A program made the position numbers and the translations under genes. A stretch of 64,000 nt of DNA. It comes from Ilex aquifolium (Eukaryota > Streptophyta > Magnoliopsida > Aquifoliales > Aquifoliaceae). Below the pieces are notes generated by a model. The model had not been told where the DNA came from. It ran no database searches and saw only the letters and a program-made list of their open reading frames with translations. Location of the stretch: assembly GCA_951799425.1 (NCBI GenBank), contig OX637393.1, positions 19,301,744-19,365,743 on the forward strand. The letters are read 5' to 3'. This document shows, in pieces, positions 34,986 through 46,320 of this stretch (within the stretch, counting starts at the first letter, position 1; the number at the start of each line of letters is the position of its first letter).

Positions 34986-35396
34986 CTAATATGAGTCTCC
35001 CTCTGTGTCTGTGTAAAAGGGACAACCAGTAACTCTCCCAACTTCTTCTCTCACAAATCGGTTAAGCACAGTACCGGAATAGAATGGCGTATCAGGGTAA
35101 TCCTTACTCAGCCCATTCACTATCCAATCTAATCGATCAAGTGCGCGACCGGAAATTGGTTCAGAACACTGGTTGTACCTTCTTTCGTGAAAGTATCTGC
35201 CACACTGTTTACAGGTACCAAGCCTTTTTGCACGACGGCATTTGACAAAACTACTTCTGCCACAGAGGGGTTTCACTTGTTTCTCTTTGATTTCAGTCTT
35301 CCTTACTAACCTTGTTTTTTTCATGATCATGGTATGTACATCAGATGGAAAAGTACGTAGGACTCCTAGGCTAAACCAAAACAGATTTACATCCAT
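34986..35396 (-). CDS. Cys-rich basic protein resembling Betaflexiviridae nucleic-acid-binding proteins
   Basis: 136 residues in element sense, between pol and the env-like ORF. Seen: a basic stretch (KCRRAKR, 52-58), then a zinc-finger-like C62-x2-C65-x4-H70-x6-C77, then the block ISGRALDRLD (81-90) and a C-terminal part ending about 10 residues after a further Cys (C125). Additional Cys at 45 and 53. Known: vitiviruses and carlaviruses encode a small basic protein with an Arg-rich run followed by a Cys/His finger (viral NABP families), several acting as RNA-silencing suppressors. The order and local spacing here look like that family. The first 40 residues may be an unrelated extension (internal ATGs at 23 and 25). 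Inference: a captured viral-type gene inside the retrotransposon. Could be coincidental; no search done. Confidence 0.5.
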   Translation of the reverse strand: MDVNLFWFSLGVLRTFPSDVHTMIMKKTRLVRKTEIKEKQVKPLCGRSSFVKCRRAKRLGTCKQCGRYFHERRYNQCSEPISGRALDRLDWIVNGLSKDYPDTPFYSGTVLNRFVREEVGRVTGCPFYTDTEGDSY

Positions 35397-35989
35397 GATT
35401 GCTAAATTTTAAGACTCACTATCTGGTTCTTTTACGTCTGCCAGTCACAAAGACGATTGACGCTGATTCATAAGCATAATCAATTTATACAATCAATGTT
35501 CAAACATGATCAACAACGACAATAAAATTTTAAAAAAAAATTTGCAAAAATTATGAACGAAACTGAACTATAAACGAAAATGAACTGATGAACTGATCAT
35601 ACCCCCCAACCTAAACTGAACATTGTCCCCAATGTTTCTAATTTACCGGTTCATTGAGTGTGGAGACGCGGTTGAATGGTAAAGATCTGTTCACCGCTGA
35701 GACCTACAAATAAAAACACCAAAAATTACTCATCTGTGCGCAGATCCGGATTTCGGGTAGGCTGAAAATCCTTATGTGTGAGTGCGAACAAGAGAAGAAC
35801 ACCCGTTAGCAAATATAAGATTAAAATGCTAAACAGGAAGCAAAATATCGTGTTTGTGGAGTGTGTGGTCATGGGTGTTTTCTCGGGGACTCGACGACTA
35901 ACAGAAGACAGAAAAAGGAAGAAGAAGAAGAAGAAGAAAAATGGGGGGGGGGGGGGCCAACTGCGGCGGCTGGGGAACACGTGGGCGCC
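35397..35989 (-). other. B1 inter-ORF region with internal PPT-like site and microsatellite
   Basis: Between the pol stop and the Cys-rich ORF. Holds, on the element strand, GGGGACAATGTTCAGTTTAGG followed closely by TTGGGGGGTAT (about 35600-35631), which copies the PPT context. Plus-strand (GAA)n at 35917-35940 followed by a run of 14 G at 35943-35956. No further coding signal. Confidence 0.6.
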
Positions 35990-38503
35990 TTATAAAGGCG
36001 CCCCAGTGGGTCGGGTTGGAGTTGATATTTCCTGACCCGATCCACAGGAGTGTCGGCAGGCGCGAATTTCGGAGGAGTACTCTGGTTCCATTAAAAGAAT
36101 GGTTTCCACATTTCTAACAAAATCCTCCAAAAATGGTTTTAACCTCTGACCATTAACAGTAAAATTATTACCGTTTGCTGGGTTTTCCACTTCAACTGCT
36201 CCGTGATCAAACACCTTTTTCACAATATAAGGCCCAGCCCATCTTGATTTCAACTTACCAGGAAAGAGGCGGAGTCTTGAATTGAATAGCAAGACTTTTT
36301 GAGATGGCTCAAAAGACTTCCGCACAATGTGTTTGTCATGAAAAATTTTCATCCTGGTTTTAGCAATCTTAGCATTTTCATATGCTTCATTTCTCAATTC
36401 CTCCAATTCATTCATCTGAAGTTTCCTTTTTAGCCCAGCCTTGTCTAAGTCAAAATTCATTGCTTTAATGGCCCAGTATGCCCTATGTTCCAATTCCACA
36501 GGAAAGTGACATGGCTTTCCATAGACTAATCGATAAGGAGACATGCCCAAAATTGTTTTAAAAGAAGTTCGGTATGCCCAGAGCGCATTAGTTAGTCTTA
36601 ATGACCAATCTTTGCGATCTGGGTTCACCGTTTTTTCCAAAATTAATTTGATCTCCCGATTAGCTAACTCAGCTTGTCCACTAGTCTGTGGGTGATAAGG
36701 GGTTGCAATTTTGTGAAAAATCAAGTATTTTTTCATTAAATTCCAGAAAGGACGATTGCAAAAATGAGCACCCCCATCACTTATGATTGATTTCAGAATT
36801 CCAAACCGAGACAAAATATTTTCTTTTAAAAATTTGATCACTGTTTTGTGATCATTGTTTCGGCATGGAATTGCTTCAACCCATTTAGATACATAGTCTA
36901 CAGCCACTAAAATGTATAGATAGCCAAAGGAAGGGGGAAATGGTCCCATAAAATCGATGCCCCAACAGTAAAAAATTTCAATTACCAAAATGGGGTTTAA
37001 GGGCATCATATTTCTTTTAGAAATGTTTCCCAACCTTTGACACCTATCACAAGTTAAACAAAAGGCATGGACATCTTGAAAAAGTGTGGGCCAGTAAAAT
37101 CCACACTGCAATATTTTTGCAGCGGTTTTTCTTGATGAAAAGTGGCCACCACATGCTTCAGAATGACAAAAAGTTATTACCTGGCTACTTTCATGAGCAG
37201 GGATGCAACGTCTTATGATTTGATCTTTACAGTACTTGAATACGTAAGGATCCTCCCAAAAGAAGTTACGTACCTCCCTCAGAAATTTCTTTTGGTCCAA
37301 CATGGTAAAAGATGGAGGGAGTGTACCAGTAGCAAGAAAGTTAGCAATGTCTGCATACCAAGGTGTATTATCAATCATGAACAGTTGTTCATCGGGGAAT
37401 TTCTCATTGATTGGCAGTCCATCCTCATGAAATTCATAGGTTAGTCTGGATAGATGATCTGCCACCACATTCTCGACGCCTTTCTTGTCTTTAATGACAA
37501 GATCAAACTCTTGGAGCAAAAGTATCCATCTCAAGAGTCTCGGTTTGGCGTCCTTCTTTGTGAGCAAAAATTTCAGAGCTGCATGGTCAGTGAATACAGT
37601 AACAGAAGAACCAACAAGATAAGAACGGAATTTTTCCAGTGCAAAAACTACAGCAAGCAATTCTTTCTCAGTTGTTGAATAATTCATTTGGGCATCATTC
37701 AAAGTTTTGCTTGCATAGTAAATCACATGGGGTTTCTTATCTTTTCTTTGTCCCAATACAGCACCTACAGCAAAATCACTTGCATCACACATTAGTTCAA
37801 AAGGAAGATTCCAGTCAGGAGATTGCATTATAGGTGCGGAAATTAACATGTCTTTTAGTTTGTCAAAGGCTTTTTGGCATGCTTCATTCCAATCAAATAT
37901 TACATCCTGACTTAGGAGGTGACACATTGGTTTTGCTATGGTACTGAAATCTTTGATGAATCTCCTGTAGAATCCTGCATGTCCTAGGAATGATCTAACA
38001 TCTTTTACAGTCTTAGGAGCAGGCAAATTTCCAATCAAATTAATTTTTGCCTTGTCAACTTTCATGCCTTCAGACGACATGATGTGACCAAGAACAATGC
38101 CCTGTGTTACCATGAAATGACATTTTTCCCAATTGAGCACTAGGTTGGCTTCCTTACATCTGATCAGTACTTTCTCCAGATTGGTTAGACACAAATCGAA
38201 AGAATCACCATAGACAGAGAAATCATCCATAAACACTTCCAAAAATTTTTCAACCATATCACTGAACAAGCTTAGCATACATCTTTGGAATGTTGCAGGA
38301 GCGTTACAAAGTCCAAATGGCATTCTTTTAAAAGCAAAGGTGCCAAAGGGGCATGTGAAGGTTGTTTTCTCCTGATCATCTAAGGCTATCTCAATTTGGT
38401 TATACCCTGAATATCCATCCAAGAAACAATAAAATGCATGGCCTGCAATTCTCTCCAGGACTTGGTCAAGAAATGGAAGAGGAAAATGATCTTTTCTAGT
38501 GAC
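35990..38503 (-). CDS. pol: B1 pol, second part: RT core, RNase H, integrase
   Basis: Open from just after TAG 38504-38506 to the natural end at 35990. [36 protein letters not shown], catalytic FMDD at about 38222-38233. RNase [41 protein letters not shown]. Integrase: HSEACGGHF and CLTCDRC zinc domain; catalytic Asp in GIDFMGPF, Asp in ISDGGAHF, Glu in [11 protein letters not shown]-terminal extension with KSRWAGPY (GPY/F-like module) and no chromodomain, as in Athila. All catalytic residues are kept. In frame with the upstream part, so the only obstacle is the nonsense codon. Confidence 0.93.
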   Translation of the reverse strand, partial: VTRKDHFPLPFLDQVLERIAGHAFYCFLDGYSGYNQIEIALDDQEKTTFTCPFGTFAFKRMPFGLCNAPATFQRCMLSLFSDMVEKFLEVFMDDFSVYGDSFDLCLTNLEKVLIRCKEANLVLNWEKCHFMVTQGIVLGHIMSSEGMKVDKAKINLIGNLPAPKTVKDVRSFLGHAGFYRRFIKDFSTIAKPMCHLLSQDVIFDWNEACQKAFDKLKDMLISAPIMQSPDWNLPFELMCDASDFAVGAVLGQRKDKKPHVIYYASKTLNDAQMNYSTTEKELLAVVFALEKFRSYLVGSSVTVFTDHAALKFLLTKKDAKPRLLRWILLLQEFDLVIKDKKGVENVVADHLSRLTYEFHEDGLPINEKFPDEQLFMIDNTPWYADIANFLATGTLPPSFTMLDQKKFLREVRNFFWEDPYVFKYCKDQIIRRCIPAHESSQVITFCHSEACGGHFSSRKTAAKILQCGFYWPTLFQDVHAFCLTCDRCQRLGNISKRNMMPLNPILVIEIFYCWGIDFMGPFPPSFGYLYILVAVDYVSKWVEAIPCRNNDHKTVIKFLKENILSRFGILKSIISDGGAHFCNRPFWNLMKKYLIFHKIATPYHPQTSGQAELANREIKLILEKTVNPDRKDWSLRLTNALWAYRTSFKTILGMSPYRLVYGKPCHFPVELEHRAYWAIKAMNFDLDKAGLKRKLQMNELEELRNEAYENAKIAKTRMKIFHDKHIVRKSFEPSQKVLLFNSRLRLFPGKLKSRWAGPYIVKKVFDHGAVEVENPANGNNFTVNGQRLKPFLEDFVRNVETILLMEPEYSSEIRACRHSCGSGQEISTPTRPTGAPL

Positions 38504-40742
38504 CTAATTGAGTTTTCGATAATCAATGCACATTCGCCATCCTGTGACGACTCGAGTTGGCACTAGTTCATTTGCATCATTTTTGACCACTGTGACCCCG
38601 GATTTTTTTGGCACAACTTGGGTTGGACTGACCCATTTACTATCTGAGATAGGGAAGATTATTCCTGCATCTAAGAGTTTGAGTACCTCAATTCTCATAA
38701 CTTCCATCATGTGAGGGTTCAGTCGTCGCTGCATTTGACGAGAGGGTTTTGAGTCCTCTTCAAGGTATATGGCATGATTGCAGATTAACGGGCTTATACC
38801 TTTCAAATCAGCGATGGTCCATCCAATGGCACTTGTATGACTCCGAAGAACTTCAAGCAATTTAGACTCTTGCAAGTCTGTGAGCTTAGATGAGATTACC
38901 ACTGGGTATGACTCATTCTCTCCTAAAAATGCATATTTGAGGTCAGATGGGAGAGGTTTCAATTCAGGCTTTGGTGGGCTAACACTTGATGAGACTGGCT
39001 TTGTGCCACTTGGTGAAATTTCTTCAAATTTGAGTGCCCAGGTCTCAACAGTATGATTAGGGTCAACTGGTAGATTTGGGTCATCATCTGTTATTTCTGA
39101 TGAGATGATTTCTAACAGAGATGATTCAGCAGGATCCTCACAGAATGTATCATCCAGATGCTCTTGTATCAAAGATTCTATGGAGTTTACTTCCCTTTCT
39201 TCCTTTTCTTCTTCTAGGTGTTTAGCAATATTGAAAATGTTCATTTCGAGAGTCATATTCCCAAAAGTTAATTTCATGACTCCATTCCTGCAATTGATTA
39301 AAGCATTGGAAGTTGCTAGGAATGGTCGACCAAGAATGACGGGAATTTGGTTCTCTGAATTTATTGCTGGTTCAGTATCCAGAACAATGAAGTCAACAGG
39401 GAAGACAAAACTATCTACTTGGACAAGCACATCTTCAACAATCCCTCTGGGGGTTTTGACAGATCTGTCAGCCAATTGGAGTGTGACACAAGTTGGTTTA
39501 AGTTCACCCAAACCCAACTGCTGATAGACAGAGTAGGGTAGCAGATTAACACTGGCCCCAAGGTCTAACAAGGCTTGTTCAATTCTGAAGTTTCCAATGA
39601 TACATGAGACAGTCGGACATCCTGGGTCTTTGTATTTTGGAAGGGTTTTCTGTTGGAGGAGAGCACTAGCTTGTTCCGTTAGGAAAGCTCTTTTTTGGAT
39701 TTTCTGGCTTCTCTTGACTGTGCACAAGTCTTTTAGAAACTTGGCATAAGGCGGGACTTGTTTGATTGCATCCAGAAGTGGGATGTTGAGATTTACTTGC
39801 TTAAAAAGCTCGTAAATTTCAGGCTGATTTTTCACTTTTTGTTTGGCTCTGAGTCGATGAGGAAATGGGGCCGGAACAAAATATGAAGGTTCCTTTTTCT
39901 CAGAAGGCTCTGAATTTTGTTCAATCACAGGCTCAGGGTCTTTCTCAATTGGTTCAGGTTCAGATGATGGATTGGCTGGGCTTGACTCAGGTCTTGGCTT
40001 GGGAATGAGTATGTCCCTGATTGTTTTGTCAATCACTTTGCCACTTCTTAGTGTCGTGACAGCTTGGGCTTGGTCTTGGGTGTTTCCTGTTGTTGAAGGG
40101 TTCCCTACATGGAATTGGCCTTGTGGTTGCTTTGGTTGTGCAGGAAACTTTCCTTTTTCGTGTGTGACCATGGATTGAGTCAACTTTTGGATGTGGCTTT
40201 TAAGATCCTCAAAAGATTGAGTGGTCTGGGTTTTGAAATCAGTGAAAGCCTGTGCAGAATTATTGTTATAATTCATTTGGCTTTGCATGAACTAATTTAA
40301 TGTGTCCTCAAGGTTCCTCTTTTGTGGTGGTTGGTATGGCTGATATGCAGGAGGTCCTTGAGGTGGTGGGTATGGCCCTTGTTGTTGGTTCATGGGTATT
40401 GGTTGTGTGTTCTTCCAACTGAAGTTAGGGTGATTTCGCCACCCTGGATTGTATGTTTCAGAATATGGGTTGGAGTAGGGCTTGTTGAAGTTGGAAACTG
40501 CGTGTGTTTGTTCTAACAAGACTTCTTTGAATGCTGGGATGGTGGGACACTCCCCAGTAGGGTGTCCTGTTAGCGCACAGATTCCACACACTTGCTCAGT
40601 GGAAGGGCTAACATCAACTTGATGGACTTTCTTCATCTCTAAAGCTTCGAGCTTTCGAGACAATGTGGACATTTTTGCTCTCAAGTCATCATCCTCTCTC
40701 AAGACATATTTTCCTCCTTGGGAATTAGATGGTCTGGCTTCT
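38504..40742 (-). pseudogene. gag-pol: B1 gag C-terminus, protease, RT N-terminus
   Basis: Continues gag after the solo LTR. Zinc knuckle CGICALTGHPTGEC (C-x2-C-x4-H-x4-C), Pro/Gln-rich linker, in-frame TAG at 40292-40294 (reads EDTLN-stop-FMQSQ), then LRSGKVIDK, protease with DLGAS near 39565, GRPFLATSNALINCRNG, and RT start (GWRMCIDYRKLN) ending at TAG 38504-38506. Both stops sit inside otherwise conserved sequence of a single gag-pol frame, so they are recent nonsense mutations. Confidence 0.92.
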
Positions 40743-42634
40743 TGATGAGAGAAAAATATTGCATATTTGATGGCCTCATTATATGCATTTTAACTCAACT
40801 TTTGCATTTAAGTACTTAGTGTTAGCCAAAGTTGTGAATAATGTTGATATTTTGATGTTGCATGTTTTGATAGCTTAAATGATGGATTTTAGGACTTTGC
40901 AACTATGTTGGATGTGAGGTGAAGTGGTGGACTCATGAAATGAGGATTGAGAGGCTTGGAAGGTAAAGAAATCAAGAAAAATGCATTTTGGATGAAGACC
41001 TTCCGGAAGGTTTATGAATACCTTCCGGAAGGTTTAGCCCACTGGAATTTCGTAATTTTGACACTGCACCACTGTTTTTCTAAATTTTGACCATGATCTA
41101 CTTCGAATTTGAAAAAGTGAAAAACATGAAATTTGTAGATATGGATGTCTTTTTTATTGTGTCAAAATTTCAGCTCAATCCAACGGTTGGATCAAAATTT
41201 ATTATTTTTCTACCAAAACTGGTCCAGAGCTGTCACCAGATTCCAGTAGGTTAAACCTTCCGGAAGATTGTCATCATTCTTCCGGAAGGTCTTGCCCAGA
41301 ATGCGAAAAACAGCCTGCAACTCAACTTTGCGGCTTGGGGGTCCCACCTAATCTTCTCCCACTTGCTCCCCAACATTATCTTACACAAGCACATGCTTCC
41401 CTTACACATTTGGAGGACTTTGGAGGCTTTGCATTTAAGAAGGCATGGGAGGGAAGTGGGCTACCATGGGGGTGTTGTCCTAGCTTGTCCAAGGCAATCA
41501 ACTCAGCCCCTCTTTGGTGTAAGACCTGCACACACCTAGGGGGACCCTCCATGGACGAAATTCAAGGCTCTCACTCTCCATTATACATTCAACATTCAAC
41601 ACACAAGAAAATGGGTTGGCTACCTAAGCTTAGGAGTAGATGTAGAAAGCTCCAAGGTTGAAGATGATGAATAGTAATTTCGTTTTTGCATTTTCTTCAT
41701 CCATGTCATTGCTGTAAGCTACATTCCTCTTGTAATCTTCATTTCTTACATTGTAATCTCCTTTATTTCAAGTATATTTCAAGTTAGTTACATGTTCTTC
41801 ATTTCACCATTTATGCTTTCAAGTTCTTCATTTTCATGTTTTAAATTGGGTATTGTATTTCTTTCTTCTTAGTTTAAGATTTCTTGCATTTAGTTAAGTT
41901 CCATGCTTCATTTCTTCTACATGTCTTCCATTTACATTAATGTCTTTCCTTTCAAGCATGAGTAGCTAGATTTAAGTTGGTTAATCCAAGGGAAAATTCC
42001 TCTTGGGAATACCATGTTCAAATCTTCTTCATTCCTCCCTTTAGAGTCAAATGGTTCGGTTTGACGGGGTTGAGAGTGGATGAGTTGGTGAGCCTTTGAT
42101 ATTCCGTAGGCCTAGTCACGGTTTATGCTTAGATACTCACCAATCTCGTCCCTAGCTTCCCCCGAATCAATCGTTCATTCATGCTCAATCGGAGGAAGGC
42201 TTTGAGTTGATTTGGTATTCCCATTGGAATGAACCCTTTGGATTAGCCAACACTTGCTTTCTTGCATTTTCATTTTGAACAAAACTCACCAAAACACAAA
42301 TACAAGATTTTACACTTTCTTTTCACTTTTGCAAAATCACTTTTACAAAACTCCCTTTCCTTCCCTGAGGAGACGACCTTGGAATATTTTCCAAGTAAAA
42401 CACACGACCACAAGAGACTCCTTTCGATTGGGGAGCATTTTTGTGCACACCGCATCTCATTCCATCTATTTTGTTCATCACATTTCCATTCACATCCATT
42501 TTGTTGTTGTTTCCTATCTTCTTGCATCATCCGGAGGGAGAGTGACACTCCCCCATCACTATAAGCCACATACACACATTGAGGGTGAGGGTGATGTTTA
42601 GAGGTTAGGAACGACGTAAATACTCATTCAATCA
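40743..42634 (+). mobile_element. Solo LTR, A2 family (in B1 gag)
   Basis: Starts TGATGAGAG, ends CATTCAATCA, 1892 bp. TSD CTTCT at 40738-40742 and 42635-42639. Removing it with one TSD joins B1 gag in frame (...SPTTVE then ARPSN...). No internal region, so a solo LTR from recombination. Homologous to 48832-50683 and 55357-57167. Confidence 0.95.
40999..41289. repeat. CCTTCCGGAAGG palindromes in A2 solo LTR
   Basis: Four copies in two pairs: 40999-41010, 41021-41032 and 41256-41266, 41279-41289. The second pair occupies the position held by GTACCGGTAC palindromes in the homologous LTR at 49293-49348. Confidence 0.92.
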
Positions 42635-42639
42635 CTTCT

Positions 42640-43439
42640 ACAGTGGTAGGGGAGGCTGAGTCCCACATCTGAGAACTGTCAGATATGGTGTCAAAGAAAT
42701 TGAATGCCTCCTCCGGACTTTTTCCCATGAATTCTCCTTGGGCCATCATTTCGACAAACTGACGTAGTCTAGAGGGTAAGGAGTCATAGAAAAATCCTAC
42801 CAATGTCCAATTTTCAAAAGCATGATGTGGGCAAGATTGGAGTAGATCTTTGAATCTCTCCCAACTTTGATAAAAAGTTTCTCCTTCTTTGACTTCAAAA
42901 TTCATGATTTGCCTTTTCAATGCATTTGTGCGGTGCAAAGGAAAAAACTTTCTAAAAAATTCATTTTGCAATGCTTGCCAATTGGGTACTGAAAGAGCCT
43001 TTAAAGAATTTAGCCATTGTTTGGCTCTATCCCTCAAGGAAAACGAAAACAGTCTCATTTTGGTCAATTCAGAATTGTCTTGAAATGTTCCACACACTTC
43101 TTCGAAATCTTTTATATGCAGATATGGATTTTCTGCATCCAATCCATGAAACACGGGCAATAACTGCACTGTCCCCGACTTTACAGTAAAGAGGGGAGCG
43201 TTTTCAGGAAAAATAAAACAAGAGGGGACACTATTTCTTGTGGGATTCAAGTAATCCCGCAAAGTTCGAATGTTAGGGACTTCCTCCTCTCTCATAGGGA
43301 CTTCTCCATTTCTTTCATTATTTGCCATACTACCCTCACAAGAGTCTGCTACTGATCTAGGTGAATTAGGTTCAGGCTGATTCACGGACTCACACGATTC
43401 TGCTGGCAAATTTTGGAAGTGAGGAGTGCCCTCAGTCAT
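42640..43439 (-). CDS. gag: B1 gag, N-terminal part
   Basis: Starts at ATG 43439, about 95 bp after the PBS. Acidic N-terminus, then the Athila-type capsid region: YLHIKDFEEVCGTF, RDRAKQWLNSL, FFRKFFPLHRTNALK, ETFYQSWERFKDLLQSCPHH, GFFYDSLPSRLRQFVEMMAQGEFM. Similar to A1 gag 60251-60859. Interrupted at 42639 by the solo LTR. Confidence 0.92.
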
Positions 43440-43534
43440 AAAGAAAATAAAACAAAGTTATGTACAGTAAGACAAAATATTCACAATGTTGAAGGTCTTT
43501 TTACCTTTTACCTTAAAGCACCTTTCAAAAAAAA

Positions 43535-43552
43535 TCCCCGGCAACGGCGCCA
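43535..43552 (-). other. B1 primer-binding site, Asp-tRNA
   Basis: Element strand TGGCGCCGTTGCCGGGGA, 6 bases from the 5' LTR; complement of the 3' end of plant Asp-tRNA. Confidence 0.92.
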
Positions 43553-43558
43553 AAAACT

Positions 43559-45507
43559 TGACAACTATCTATCCGATGTACACCCAAGTGCAGGTGGTCA
43601 AGCTGTAGTAATAATCCGGTTTGAGTCCGGAGTCGAATCCAGAGGGAACTTTTGTTGATATTTCTAAGGTAAGTAGTGGTAGAGACCTTTTGGTGGTAAC
43701 ATTTTTTGATTTGGATTTGCTGTGAGATGTGGGTTTTGCTGGACAGAATATAAGATTCTTTCCAGGAGATTTTCTTAACAAATTAGGAAATGAATGTTAA
43801 TAAAAAAAAGAGTCACTCTTTAGTGCAAGGATCTGGACATGTAGTTAGTTATCCGGTTTGTCATAATTGTGCTTGATAACTCAATTAACTCCCGTGTCAA
43901 CAGTAAGTTAATCGGAAGATAAAGATGGATTGCGAGAATTAAGAACATGATTCCGATGTCTTTCTAGAAGTTTACAAGCATTGCCTGTGCCGAGACTTAA
44001 CCCGTCTACAAACAATCAAGTGTGTCTACAAGACATCCAATCATGATATTAATAGTTCATTCTTTTTAGTGAAGTACAATAAGGGGGGAGATTGAAGGGT
44101 AGTCATGAGGATCTAGCCGGGGTACTTGCCTTGAACTGATAAGTCTTTCTATGCAGGAGTCATCCATGTCATAAAAAGGGCTCACAATTATACAAAGTAC
44201 CTTAGCTTTGCTAGATGCAATCAATCATCCGATAATAGGGGAAAATAAACGTTAAGCATAAAAGAACATTGCACAAATATAATTCCCGGATAACTTATAC
44301 ATGCCCTTCTCCTCTCACTAAAGAGTGAATGAGAAACTACTCACTCTTCATGGCTTGGGTAAAGCTGGAAAAGTGAGTGATGCTCATCCCTCCAAGTGGA
44401 GAACTTTAAAAGATAGAGTAACACAAATACGGAGCAAATCTTCCCCAAAGAATGGGTGAATCACGTTCCACCCTTCACGGCTTTGATCAAGCTCTAGAAA
44501 AGTGGAAGAGTTTCACTCTTCTAAGAAAGAAGGAAGCTCAAGCAATGGAAGTGAAATGCATGAACAATTAAAGTAGAAGAAAGCTAGTCACATTTGGAGG
44601 GTGGCTTCCTCAACCAAAGATTGGAGGGTTGCTTCCTCAACCAAGATGGGAGCTATCTCTCTTCTATGCATGAGAATTGAAAGCATAGACATAAACATAA
44701 ACATAAAACTACTGCTATAACAAGCAAGAGATGTTGGACTAAAGCCAAACTAATCTCTAAAATAAATACTTCATAAGGAAAATGAACTAACTACAATGAA
44801 AGTGGGAGTCTAAGCCTCCATCACTATGCTACTTCCTACAATGTTTGGCTCCTCAAGCTCTCCAACAAGGGGAGTATTTATAGGCAAGAGGAGGAGGTAG
44901 GGGGGGTGAAAGAATAGTGTTTGCCGCCCAAGTCCAAGTGAACAGTCAATAACTCTGCAACCAGTCTGTGGATGACGTTCGAACGTGAGTTGGCGTTCGA
45001 ACGTTCTTTCTGTTTTTGCACTGAGGTCGTTTGAACGTTGCTTCTGTTTTGGCACTGAGGTCGTTCGAACGCGAGATCTGCTCTGACCCCTTTCACTCGA
45101 GTGATCTGTAGGTCCCCTGTGAAGTGCAGTACCAACTCTCTGCAGTGGTCTGGTCTTCAATCCACTCAAGTGCACGTTCGAACGTGAGTTGGCGTTCGAA
45201 CGTGACACTCAAGTACTTCAGAGTTCCAGTCTTCTTTCCTAACTGCCACACGCCATCTCTTCAGCATCTGAGTCTGCTACAGTGTCTTGTTTGACGTTCG
45301 AACGTGAGTTGCCGTTCGAACGTGGTGACAGTGTTCCAAGCTTCTCCAATTTTGGGCTATAATGTACTGGCACTGCATCCAAGTGTGGTACTTGTTGTTT
45401 TTGGGTCCTTGTTCAGTTTAGGGCCTGAAATGACATCACTTAAACTCCATTAAAGTACAATTAGTCTTAAAATGTCATAATAATATGTCAAGTTTAAGTA
45501 CTAATCA
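43559..45507 (-). mobile_element. B1 5' LTR
   Basis: 1949 bp; element strand TGATTAGTAC to GATAGTTGTCA. TATA (minus) at 44875-44882. TSD CCTTC at 45508-45512. Confidence 0.94.
44974..45323. repeat. TTCGAA-type palindromes in B1 5' LTR
   Basis: Three clear pairs (about 44975/44993, 45174/45192, 45294/45312), each 18 bp apart, plus single dyads near 45030 and 45062. Located in U3, roughly 100-450 bp upstream of the TATA box. Confidence 0.9.
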
Positions 45508-45512
45508 CCTTC

Positions 45513-46119
45513 CTAAATGGCTAAAAGTTGGAAATGGTATAGTGTTATGAAATTTACCATAACTTTTCACTTGATTGTTGTTACGACTTAAACTTGAGAT
45601 CTATTTAAAAATGTCCCATTTTTCCTTCAAAAATTGATATATGCTATTTACGAAATGATACCGACCGATTTTTATCTGTTTTCTAAACCTTGTTCGGGTT
45701 TGAAAGAATTTTTCTACAGAGCTTCGCGCTCACCCCCTATAGTTGAAGATTTTTCAGATTTTGTGCCAGAGGAGGAGCTCGGTGCGAACGAGCTGGGCCA
45801 TGGAGAGGCTTCACTTGAGGGATACTTGGATCCCGAGTGGGACATCTAGAGATATCGTTTACTTTTGTTCTAGACTAGAATATTCTTTTGAAACACGGTG
45901 TAGTCTAGATTTCTTTTGTAATTTCCGTTGTGCTATAATAGTAAATGTTTTCTTTGGGAAATGTAAATGCCATTGTTCGGCTTATTCTTTTGGGATGATA
46001 TTGTAAATTCTATGGATGATGAATGAAATTTTTTTCTTATTGATGGATTATCTTCGTGCTCTCATTATGTAAATGGTTTAGAATGTAATGCCGTCCAGGG
46101 TGGTTTTTGGGGCATTACA
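45513..46119 (+). mobile_element. C 5' LTR, second part
   Basis: Resumes CTAAATGGC after B1 and ends GGGGCATTACA. Contains a short acidic open stretch (about 45721-45849, EDFSDFVPEEELG) of unknown meaning. Confidence 0.9.
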
Positions 46120-46320
46120 AAGTTGGTATCAGAGCCTAGGCTTTAGGTCTTACATGGGAGCTGTAGGTTATGGATTACCACTAGAGATGTAGGTTTAGGG
46201 TGAAGGAAATTGTTAAGTTAAATTTTGTATATGCCTTGTGCTTAAATCAAGACATCCTACATATCACTTTAGTTTATATCTTGCACATCAAGGAAACTAA
46301 ATTGTGGATTGATATGCAGG
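46120..46320 (+). other. C primer-binding site and leader
   Basis: TGGTATCAGAGCCTAGG at 46124-46140 is the initiator Met-tRNA PBS; leader follows to the gag ATG at 46321. Confidence 0.9.

Larger units (their letters stand above)
29316..45507 (-). mobile_element. B1: complete Athila-like LTR retrotransposon carrying a nested solo LTR
   Basis: 16,192 bp, minus strand, TSD CCTTC (29311-29315 and 45508-45512). Order on the element strand: 5' LTR 43559-45507, PBS 43535-43552, gag-pol 43439 to 35990, internal PPT-like site, Cys-rich ORF 35396-34986, palindrome pairs, env-like ORF 34203-33094, 3' non-coding with twin hairpin, PPT, 3' LTR 29316-31265. LTRs differ at roughly 30 sites by eye (about 1.5%). 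Two nonsense codons and a solo LTR disable gag-pol. Confidence 0.95.

Noticed and set aside
41335..41661. 108-codon open frame in the A2 solo LTR
   Set aside because: Lies across R of an LTR, is not kept in the homologous LTRs at 48832 and 55357, and shows no domain.
45634..45849. Acidic 71-codon frame at the end of the C 5' LTR
   Set aside because: Possible conserved LTR peptide, but only one copy is visible (the 3' LTR is cut before it), so coding status cannot be supported.
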